From positions 18,333,215 through 18,397,214 of the forward strand of contig OX328112.1 of NCBI GenBank assembly GCA_946811185.2: a stretch of 64,000 bases of DNA, in the 5' to 3' direction. A program made the translations under genes and the position numbers. Source of the DNA: Hippopus hippopus (taxonomy: Eukaryota > Mollusca > Bivalvia > Cardiida > Cardiidae). Each line of letters begins with the position of its first letter. Position 1 is the first letter of the stretch. The notes beneath the pieces are model-generated. The model did not search any database, had not been told where the DNA came from, and saw only the letters and a list, made by a program, of their open reading frames with translations. Shown here piece by piece: positions 40,501-52,500 of this stretch.

Positions 40501-43500
40501 GCCGGAAGTATACTCAGTATGATCAACCACCATGGGTTTTTCGCACTTATTGGGTTGATAAACCATGGCCTGTTGGGTTTGGTCGGCTGAAGTCAGAAGA
40601 AAAATGTAAAGCACCCAATTATCTACTTTTACGAGTCTGCAGGAGAATAATTTGAAAACAGAATTTTAACCAATATCCTGCTTTAATGAAGCGTTCAAGC
40701 TAATAGAAACAAAATAAATTCGGAAGTTATCTTTTGGGAGAAAGTATCTTCTTATCGGACAGTGTAGATCCAAGATCAGACTGCACTTTCTGTGCAGTCT
40801 GATCTTGATCTACACTGTCCGCAAACGGTCAGCGAGTCATACTTCGCAGCCAAAGGGTTGAGATGAAAAAATCAACACGAAGATATAACTGAAATAATGA
40901 AAATCAACTCAAACAGAAGAAGAAAATCCCTGTTTCGAACATTTTCTCAATTTACCCAAATATTTTCAAAATGTTCTGCAGCAAGACGTAAAAAGTGTCC
41001 TGTAGATGGCCATACATGCAAGTGAACGATAGTCCATAAGGGCATATTCGTATAGTTCTAATTCAATTTTCGATTTATGAAGTCGTATTTATTATATTCC
41101 TATCAGTGAATTACTGGGATTTCACAGTGAATAACACCACTGGTGATGATAATGATGGTATCATCACTAGTGACGATTTAGTTTTAGACTTTTTGCCGGA
41201 ACTACTTTTTTCCTATATTGCTCATATTGTACCATTCTTCATAATTATTAGGATAATAAAAGGGTGAATTAGGAATATAACAAATAGGATAATCAACTGG
41301 TTGTGTGTGATATTAAAAATCTGTCACTCGAATGGGGTATGATGCAGTTAAAAAACTCGTCCTTCGGACGAGTTTTTTAACTGCATCATACCCCATTCGA
41401 GTGACAGATTTTTAATATCACACACAACCATTCGGACTCGTTTTTTCAACTGCATCATACCCCATTCGAGTGACAGATTTTTAATATCACACACAACCAT
41501 TTGATTATCCGCTATTTATATGATATTTAGCACGACTTTCTCGTTCCTCCTTTACTACATTTATTCCGAAGTGATCTATAAAATGACACAATTCGTCTGC
41601 AAAACGAAATAATTCAATCTGTAACAAAAGGTTACATGTATTTCGAAGCACCGAATTTCGAAATTCCCATATGCGAAACTATTTTTATACCTTAAATTCT
41701 GTTGGCACCGTTAGTTTTGGGGTCGGTATACCAGTTGCTGCGTCAAGGCTCACCATGATTATGATAGAGATGAGGACTGCGAAGTCGCTAACATTGGTTC
41801 TCACCTATAATAGAAGATTTGGATTTAAAGTTCTTAAAACACAGACAGCTCATTGATTCTCGCCTACAAAAAAATGAAACAATTTACTTTAAGTAGAGAC
41901 AATAGTGCTTCATTTCGCACCATGCAATGAAAACAGGATGTCAAGCAGCGTCAGTAGTTTTGTAGTTTCATACAATATTTATAAGTGCTTACAAGACTAG
42001 ACAGTTGACCCTTACTCAACCAAATTCATGTTATTGACCATAACAAGAATACGCTTCTGTAGTGGCCTTCAAATTAGACCAATGTGACCGAATCTGAACG
42101 ACATTATTTTTTTAATCTTGATTGCACATATAAACATGCTTTAGGTACAATCCAAGGAAAAAAAAATTACTGAGATTTGTTTCCTAAGTCAAAGGTTATG
42201 GTTATTATACTAGGTTGTTTTAGAAACACTTCAAATACTAATAAACAAGGAACCTATTTCGACTTAACAATGTGACGTCAACCGATAAAACGTCTTATAC
42301 AAAAATCGTATTTGTAAGATAAAGGAAACAATTTGGTCCACTAGCAAACAAACGGTGGAAAAAACAAGTACACCAAATAAACCTTAACACATATCTCTAC
42401 ACGATTTTTCTTGGTTTTGACCGCATGGCTATGTATATCTTTTTCGGTTATAAGATGAATTGGAACTAACAGTTTTATAACCATCGTAATTCTAATGACT
42501 TAGATAGTCTTTGTGATGTAACGGTGTTTCTTTGCAAAATGATCTGTTCTGGTAAATTAATTCGATGACTTTACGCAGCATTGAAAGTGTGTATTTTGGC
42601 AGATAAAACTTGGATGCAAATGAATATGTTGTGCTATATCAGTGATACAGAAATAAATGGTAATAATTATAAAAGATGGAAAAATTAGACAGAGCAAACT
42701 TACCCATGTAGGAAAGAAAAGGCTGTGTCTAAAGTGAACTAAGGTTGTAGCTAGTGTGTAGGTACCGAAGAACAGAATCAGGGAGAAAAAGAAAACATCC
42801 GGAGTATATTTGTCGGTACAGCCACCTCCAACTAACGTGCCACCTAGCAGTGTGCACTCACTGTAGAAGGAACCGGAAGTAGTCTCGTTCTGGTGCAACG
42901 ACGAGCTATTCAAATAAGTTTTGTCTTGCATGGAGATATATGTAGAGTTCTCCATTATACAAAAGCAGTTGTGAGAGTTTTCATCCGGATGGAAATGAAC
43001 TTTGGCTTCTTTCTGGATCCCAAAAGTTTTCTTGAACGCTTGGTAGATGAATATAAGGGCTATCAAGCAGGCAAAACTTTCTTCCGTAAATCTCGTAATA
43101 TACCGCACGAGGGCGCTCAAGTCGAAGGCAACAATAAGGAGTATCATAAACCCTGTCCAAAATCCAACCCAGACCCTAAATGGCATGAAATCCCAGTCCT
43201 GGTCCCTGAAATGAATTTGTCATGAATAAGTTCTGGAGGATTTTATCTTGGCCTATTGCTGTTACAGTGATAACCCTTACGCAAATCGGTGAGATTCAAC
43301 ACGGTTTTGCTCACAACGTAGATCAAGGTCAGATTGCAAAGAAGTGCACTCTGATTTTGGGTCTACATTGTCCGATACGATGCGATTTTTAGACGAAAAT
43401 AATTTCAAAAATCTGGATAGTTTGGTTTCTAGATGTTATTGGCTTGAAGTTTTCATTTAAGAAGCTTAATGGTTGAAATAGACAACATGATGTGCATTTA

Positions 43501-46500
43501 TTCGGTAATGAAGTGTACTGTGTTGGTACAGCTACAGAGCACAAGATACTCATAAAGGTGAATTCGTAAAACTGTAGATGTTTTATTGGATGCATTGTTA
43601 TCTAAATGTACAATGTCTACAGTTGTATGAATTATACCATGCAGGCGGGAAATGATTGAGGGTGCAAAGTTAAACTCCATGCTTGCATATTGACAGTAAA
43701 TTCTTTATTTGCCATTGTTTAGAAAGGGGACTGCTCCAAGACCCAAAAAATTCTAGTCTGCAAGAAGGAAATGAGTTAATTGAAGGAACTGATGGCGTTA
43801 CTATACAGTGCAAAAATTATATTACTCCGGGCGATACAAGGGACCATGCTTACAAAACTTTGATGAGCGTAAAGTACAACAGAATCCGTTCACTCGAAGA
43901 AAGTACTATGAGGGCTGACTGATAAATTATGAGCCTTGTATAGAAGGAGTTAAGCAAGGATGTCCGTCCTTTTGTAACCCTGCTATGCCCTGACTATTTA
44001 ATGCTGAGTACCCAAAGACTGGTATCATTTGGTCTGTTTATGTCGACAAGGTAGGTCTCTAAAGTAAACAAAGCAAGTAAATTTTGTTCTATCAGAACAA
44101 TGCCCCTATTCACAACTCTGTCTTTGCAATGGCTGCCATTAACGATTATGGCTTTGAAATTATTGAACACCCGCCTTATTCTCTTGATCTCGCTCTATCA
44201 GACTTTCATCTCTTTCCAAATTTTCAAAAAGGCCATTTCCGGTACCCACTTTCGGTCAGATGATGATGTCATAGATGTAGAAGAGGAGTTCTCATAACAA
44301 GGAATTCTTTAAAAGTGGCATTGAGGCCTTCAAGCGTTGCTGGTAATTTAAGTGTATAGATCCTGAACGGGATTATGTTGAAAATTAATGCCACAAGTCA
44401 AAACTCTGCATGTGAGGATCACATCCTATCAATATTCTAGATCGCCAAAATTCAATTATAATACTTAAAATTTATATAAATGTCTCTTGGGTGCATAAAA
44501 AGTTTTTACTTTTAGACGAAAGAAGGTCATTTTCAGATTTTTCTGAGGTACATCTACCATGTAGATCTAATATTTTTAACATCTGACTGAAAAACAATTG
44601 AAGCTCAATGTTTTCCCAGGGTTTGACCCAGAGTGACCTCATTTTTTACAAAAGTAGACCCATTGTCTGCTAAACAACACAAAAACAATGTTTTAAATAG
44701 AAACGTTGTAGATCTATTATCATTTATAAATTCTGTAGATCTTGAAGAATATCTCTTGTACCAAATTAAAGACCTTTTACTTTTGGTTTAGTAACAAACA
44801 ACTTTAGCACAATTAGAACATAAAGTCTGCTGTTGGACAAAGTAGAAAATCGCTACAGGTTAGGTTTTAAAGTGCTTAAATTAGACTAAAATCGCTGGAT
44901 GTAATAAGAATTGCCTGCAGAACATTGTGTTCTCAATAACGTTATAACTATATACGCTGGATCGATTATAAGATCTAATGAGGAATTGCCGCTATAGTAC
45001 GCACATCAATGGTTCTATTCTGCAAAAACCAAGTATTCTCATGATTGAGTTACTCCATCCTTCAAAGATTTTCCAACAATAAATCAAAAGGAAAAATAAC
45101 AAAGACAACTAGGAAAAAAGTGATTGCCTATTCACGGTTGATCCAACGAATTAATCATACAGCAATTAGACAACTTTATACGAAAAATGCTACTGCTGCA
45201 GGACAAATAAGAAAAGACAAGAAAAAGAGTCGTCTGAACGACATATGTTAAACTGACAAAATCTCTTGATTACTTGGAAAATTTGAAGAGGATGACCTCT
45301 ACCACTATTAACATTAGTGCAATTTTACCAGGCAGATAGCGCAGTGGAAGCCCAGGCCTCAACATTAACCATCAAAACATGAAATAAATGAGGTGCGCTT
45401 TCTCAGTCGGGAAAAGGGAACAAGTCATCTCAATTTCAAAATCGCTTTTGCCAGAAAATAAAGACTAGATTAGATTAAAAAGCGGACAATGTTTAAATGC
45501 ACTTTTTTTGTAGTCTGATCTTGATGTACATTATTTAAGAAATGGATAAAGTTATGCTTTAAGTGCTAACATCTATTTAGCTAGAGGAAAAACGACGAAA
45601 GAAAGAAGAAAAGAAAATAAAGAATAAACTGGGCTTCATCTTTTCTACATTCCTGGCAAGCATCTGCTTGCTATGATTGTTTATTGGCTGTTTACCATAG
45701 AATAAAGTTCTAGGCTATCCTTCAACGAGTTTGTGACAGACACGTAGTCGAAATGATACGACTAAGTCTCCTGAAGGAGTCACGAAAGTGAACAAAATCC
45801 TGTGCAAGGCATGTAGTGCTACAGGAAACAAATTGCCAAGCACTGACGATCGAGGTTTGCTTAGAGATAACCTTTACACTAATTTGCTGAGCTAACAATA
45901 AAAGTAAAAAGTTACGCCTCCGCTGTACAACATTGCGTACGCGAAATTAGCCTTAGAACAGCATAACATTTTGTGCTAAAAATGAATAGAAACTCTTGAT
46001 CACCTGCAAAATCTAATACACCCCCCCCCCCCCCCCGTAGCAATATTGGTCTCAGCTGTAAGGCATCGTGTGTACGCGAAATTACGCTTAGAACAGCATA
46101 GCATTTTGTGCTAAAAATGAACTGAAAACCTGGATCACCTGCGAAATGTAATTAACACTCCCATCCCTGTAGCAATATTGGGCTCCGCTGTAAGACATTG
46201 TGTACGCAAAATTACCCTTAAAACAGCATAGCATTTTGTGCTAAAAATAAACACAAACTCTTGATCACCTGCAAAATCTAATTAATCCCCGTCCCCCGTC
46301 CTCCCTCTTTCCTCCCCCCCCCCCCCCCCCCCCCCAGCCCCGTAGCAATATTGGTCCCATTTTGCAAAGATTGTCAGAAAGATGTTCACGACAGATTTAC
46401 TCTTTGATTCTTAAATGATTTTGCAACAGACACCTTCGAAGACTATCTATCACAATGAGGTCTGCCGCAGGAAACTACAAAAGAAAAGGAATTACAAAAA

Positions 46501-49500
46501 TAGTCGTCAGCAAGACTTGTACTAAAAATAGACATAAACGCTTACTTACTTGCAAAATCTGTATAAAATTGCTTCTAGCACTAACATCGGTCCCGTGCTG
46601 CCTAGGATGTTCAGTGGTTGTCCGGAGAAGAGGGCAAATAGTATTCCAGATATAGAGGCTGAGAGAATGCATTCCATAGCGCCCTGTAAAATGTTCAAAG
46701 AGAAAATTTAACCTTACGTAAGATCTACTCTGCGCGACTCAATGTGCTTTTTGCGGGCAGTGTAGATAGAGAGAGAGAGAGACCAAAAAGAAAAGCTAAA
46801 TATTCATTTCAGGAGACAAGTATTTTCTACATGATTAGGGAAAATAGATCATCCTTCCTTTCCACTCTGATTCCCCCCTCTTTATATGGCTTTGTCCCTT
46901 TAAACCCACATTCCTGCCCTATAGCGCATACTACATATACTACTCACACTTTGATAGGGGTCATTTCGATATTTCGAAAAAAATTACATTTCAGTTTCGC
47001 ATTGAAAAAAACATGCTTTTTGGTTTTATCAGTGTTACAATGAAATATTCAAGTATCCAAAACATACCGTATTTAAAGTATATCGACTAGTTCTTTATAT
47101 CAAAGCAGATTTTCTGAAATTGAAGGGAATGGAGGGAAACATGGTGACCCCTAGCAAACCCCTAGCAAATTTTGAGTAGTATATTTCACTTGAGAATACA
47201 ATTTCTCTGAAGAGCGCCTGACAATACCTACCATGTAGTCATCAGTAGCCTGGCTCAGAAGTCCTCCAAAGGTCACGTTTGGGGTCAGGGTGGCAAGAAA
47301 CAAGAAGAAGAAAGAAGCAACACACTGTATGTGCAGAGCGTCCGTGAAGTCACTCTTGTAGTATGGTAGCTTTCGTTTGATATCTGCGATCAGACCTCCG
47401 AATAGCCTGAAATTTGTATGTAATGTAAGATTTTTTTCCCTCGAATAAAACAACCTTAAATCTTTTGAACTGTTGAAAATTACCCGAAAAAAAAATAATT
47501 ATAATTACATCTACATAAAAAAAAAAAAACGAGCGCGACTTGAGAAATAAATCTGCCTGTTCTCTGTATAATTTTGTAATGTAGCGAGGCAAGAAATTTC
47601 TTACATACCGACGATTCGAAATACGTATATATTAAAACGTGAAATTAATTGAACATGTTCTGCTAAATTCATATTGTTTACTCTTCGTTAGGCAAGACAC
47701 TTTAGAGGCCCAGCCTAGTACTGGTGAAATTCGAGACAGACATGAACACCTGTGCGATCGCCGTGATATGACTGAAATAATGTTGATAGCGACCTACAAG
47801 TACTAAAATGGTATTTGATAGGAATTGTTCACCTGAAACCGTTAACAACGGAGTAGGGAATGCGGACCAAGATCAGATTGCACGTATCTGTAGGCTGGAT
47901 TTGATCCTCACTCTTCCCAAGAAACATTCATAGCAGGATATGGGTCAATTGGTTGAACCATGCTCTGTGAAAAGTGGGTTTAATGCATCATAAAAAAAAA
48001 AAAAGTATTGACACAGGTCAGCCTACGCAATCCGCGCAGGCTAACGTCGGTCAACACTTTTTGTTATTGGTGAATTTTCTGCATGCCAAGGGACCTGTCT
48101 AGCTTATAATATGATCGGTTACTAGATAAAATGGATTTTATGGATCCATACTGATGTGATGACTTGCTTTGTTAAATGCTTTACAGAGATGGATCCCTAT
48201 TTTGCAAGAGCATGGCTCAATTAAGACATCGTACCGTCCAGTGCGAACTAAGGTTGGGTCACTATGACCGTCATCTCCTCCATTCTCGCCGGAGTTATTG
48301 GCCTTCTCCATAGCTGACAGAGATATCGTGCTCTTACTTGTTGTCATAGTTTTACGGTGATCCTGTGGATAGAAAACAGTATGTACAGTGAGCAAGTATT
48401 AACACTAAAGCTTCTCAGTGCGACTCATTTCGCTTTTTTGCGGACAGCGAAGCTGAAGATCAGACTATACAGAACGAGCGGTCTGATTTTGGAACTACAC
48501 TCTGCGATTTTTTCCCGCCAAAAAGGACTGAAATGGCAATATTTGGGTTTTCTGCTATTGGAACTGAATGAATGTGTGTTTAACTGTTCACCAGTCGATG
48601 GAGACTTAGGCATCTCTTACGGACGGCGTAGATCCAAGATCAGACTGCACAGAACGTGCAGTCTGATCTTGGATCTACGCCGTCCGCTGCCAAAAGTTAA
48701 ACTGCGATCAAAATCATCCTTAATTACTGTTGAAAATCTAAATTAGACCTTTAAAAATTCGATTTTATTTAGTCGGCAGCGGAAAAAGGAAATTTATTTA
48801 AGAGTCTGTAAACGCGTAATTTCAGCTGTATATGCATTAGTTCGGGGTAGATCTATATCAGTTACCTCGATATACAAGAGCCAAGCCTTTGTAAAATCAT
48901 TATATGGCTGAGACAGGAAATGTCCGCAAGAGAAATCAAAGCGTTGAGAACGCTGATGTGGCATTTGTCAAGGAAGCCACTGTGTAGAATTAATAATTTG
49001 AAAACAGGAGGGCCATGATGGCCCTGGATCGCTCACCTGAGTCAATAGGCGAAATTCACTCCACGTGCGTAATTCAATTTCTGACCAATTGTCTGGTCAA
49101 TTGAGCTTAAAATGTGGCCTCTGGAGCGTCCACAAGGAATTTCCTGAAGTTGACCTAGTGACCTAATTTATCACCCGATGTGACCCAATTTAGAACTCGT
49201 CAAAACATTTATCAAGACAAACATTCTGAACAGTTTTCAAGTTAATTCAGCAATAAATGTGGCCTCTAGAGTGCCCACAAGGTATTTCTTAAATTTGACC
49301 AAGTGACCTAGTTCATGACCCCAGGTGACCCAATTCCAAACTCACCCAATATTTCATCAAGACAAACATTCTGACCAATTTTCAAGTCAATTGAGCAAAA
49401 AATATGGCCTCTAGAGTGCCCACAAAGTATTAGTTTAATTTAACCTTGAGACCTAGTTTATGACCCCAGGTGACCCAATTTTGAACTGACTGAACACGTT

Positions 49501-52500
49501 GTGCTCAGGTGGGCTAACAAACTTAGAACAGGTTCACTACATACCAAATAACAAAGCTCTATGTTTTAGAAAAGAAGAATTTTAAAGTTTTCCTTCTTTG
49601 TTCCTATGTTCGAAATTGTGACCCCTGGGGCGGGGCCAGTTTTGACCCCAGGGGCATCATATGAACAAAATTGGTAGAGGTCCACTAGGAGATGCTACAT
49701 ACCAAATATCAAAGCTCTACGCCTTCTAATGTCAGAGAAGAAGATTTTCAAAGATTTTGCTATTTTTTTCCTTTCTGTTGCCATAGCAACCAGAGTTAAG
49801 GGTGGAATTCAATCTCTTGAACAACTTTGGTAGAGCTTCACCCAGGGAACATCCCTGCCAAATTTCACCAAGATTGGCCCAGCGGTTTAGGAGGAGAAGA
49901 TGTTTAAAGAAATTGTGGACAGACGGACAGATGGACGCCGGACAATGACCGATCACAATACCTCACCTTAGCACTTCGTGCTCACCTGAGCACTTCGTGC
50001 TCAGGTAAGCTAAAAAAAAAAAGAGAAATATTATTTAAATATTAACTTGAAAATCAACCTCCTAAGCAAATTAATACGTCTCTTTGGTTAAAGGGAGATT
50101 ACTGGTGCCTAAGTTTGCGTTATTTGTGTATTGGTGGTCTCCCTTTGATCTTTCAAGAGGAGTCAGGAGTAACGTCCCTTGACGGAAGGATGCACGATGG
50201 GTAGAGAGAGAAGCCATGTAAATATATTGATTTCAATTAAGTTTGTAGCTGAATACTATGATTTTGAGATATCTTTGGCCGTCAGGACCTAATTCCCAAC
50301 ATTACAATAAAGTTTTCTTCCTGTAAATATTCATGCACAATCAAATGAGTAGCGTGCAATCATGGGACGAACAAGCCCAGGGACGAACTGGTTTTGGAAC
50401 GAACAACCCCGGAAGCAAAGCGGTCAGAAGACAAATTTTGTGCATATCATTGCGCCAATAGAAGGCTATGAAGAGGTGAAGCTATTTTTACTCAAAAAGA
50501 AGTATTTCCACGATCGACAGCCTTTTGCAGTTTATTTCAATACGCCATTTCCAATTATATATCTGAGTGCTATTGAAAAACTCATTTGTCTTGAAAAATT
50601 GAGTTTAATTGGGTTTACTTCCTTCGGTTTTGGACAAAATACCATACATGGTCTTCAAAATTCAATATTGAACATTTATTATTGATCTCTTAGTGGCATT
50701 GTCTTCCACAAATGCCACAAAAAACGATGTCGCTTGTAGCAAATTAGAGGCCCACTAGCAGTAAAAATGTATTATAAAACTAGAACAAAAGTTCACAACT
50801 TTTGCTCTAGTTTTACAACACATTTTTTCTTGTAGCGACTGGAACTTTTGCAGACTGTAGCGTAACACAACTATCAGACAACTCATCATACCCACACTTA
50901 TAAATGGTGTGATTTAAATTCATCTGCAATTCGACTCCACAATTATTTACTTTTGGTCTGTAGTGTGATTTAAAGAGGCAAGATAAAATCTGAAACAAAC
51001 CTGTGACGGAATTTCATCCGGGGGTTCAATCCTTGTCGAAGGATCCCATGTCCCTGGAGGGAGAACGGTCAAGTGTAGGGAAAACTCGTGTACTCCTGCT
51101 AAGATGTCGCCGCGGTCACGGGCTCTGAATGCCACGCATCTGAAGATCTGTTGGGAGTGAATAAGTAAAATTGCATATTTTAGCTTCAGTTGCCAATTGC
51201 AAAGTTTTGATGAATGCTGATATTTAAGGATTTGGGGTTAAATTATAGAACTGCTGATATAGTTTTTATATTTCTTGTTCTTGCGTTATGGTTTTAGAAC
51301 AATAATACAAGCTAGTACTCTCTTTAAAAAATGTTTCCCATTTGATTAACTAAACAATAGCGATAATTTTCTTATATAAACGACGGCTTTGCTTTGCTTA
51401 TCATTGAACGCAGACAACAGACTGAAGCATAGGACAATTTAAGAAAAATCGTGTCAACGGTACATTATATCAACTTTGAAATACATTGATACACTGGTTG
51501 CACAAATTTGCATTTTACATGCTATATAAACGGAAGTTCTCATAGACCGCAACAAATGATTTCCGGTTGTCTAACTTACCTCGTCTGTAAAGAGCGCCGC
51601 CATACATCTCCCAATCTCTGCGCAGTGGCCCAGATAGTCCTTTGGTCCCAGAATAACAAAGATAAACTTTGTATCGATGTCCACCTCTGTAATGTTGCCC
51701 ACGTTGCTGGCAGTCTGAAGTATATGATAATAGTTTAAAGTCCGACATTTCAAAATAAAAAATGAAATTTATTTCTATCTGACGCATGAAACTAGAAATT
51801 AATGGCAATGAAAGATATGAGCCATGCTCTGTGAAAAGGGGGTTTAATGCATCTGCAAAAAGTATCGACCCAGGTCAGCCTGCGCAGTTCGCACAGGCTG
51901 ACTTTTGTCGAAACTCTATGTTGTTTGTCAACTCTGTGCATGTCAAGGGACCAATTACTATATGGTTCAGTGGGTTGTTAGACGAAATAGATTTTATTGA
52001 TCCATAGTTATATGATGACTTGCTTGGTATAATGCATCGCGCAGATGCATTTAGCCTCCTTTGCCAGAGCATGGCTCATATTCGTTCGGCACAGTTCAAA
52101 ATCGGATAACCAACAGGTGTAGAAAGAATTTTCAATTCTTTACTTAACTATCTGAGGACTCAGCCGCTCATGCTTTAACGCTTTACAAGACATGAACTTT
52201 GAGAGTGATCAAAATTGAAAGCATTTGCAGACGACAAATCTGGCTTAAATAAAAGGAGATTGGAATTTAAGGAGTAGAAAATATTAGGAAAAGAAGCATC
52301 ATTTTCTTGCTTTACCCACAATGTTTTCAAAAGTATCGTTTCCTTATAGTCGTTAAGAATTGGAACTATTTGGTAAGGGTTAGGCCTTAAAAGGTTTTAT
52401 AAATGCATTAACAATCTTTCCCATTAGATAAAAAGCACTTAAAGATAATGATAAAATGCACGAAAATTAACAATTTCAAAACCTATTTTTGCATAAGTAA

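Larger units (their letters stand above)
43206..46549 (-). other. SLC4 intron with mariner relic and exon-echo array
   Basis: Contains a worn family B (about 43270-43380), a mariner transposase relic (about 44085-44380), a worn family B core near 45480-45535 and the tandem array 45944-46370. The segment 44400-45480 shows no recognisable feature. Confidence 0.6.
46684..48234 (-). other. SLC4 introns around exon i
   Basis: A (GA)n run near 46767-46782, 3' SINE-2 sequence at about 47690-47800, a worn family B core (about 47860-47920) and family A (47955-48218). No additional exon apart from 47232-47406. Confidence 0.55.

Noticed and set aside
50362..50685. 107-codon plus-strand open frame inside an SLC4 intron
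   Set aside because: No recognisable domain, composition like the surrounding intron, and no splice or promoter evidence. Left unannotated as a gene.
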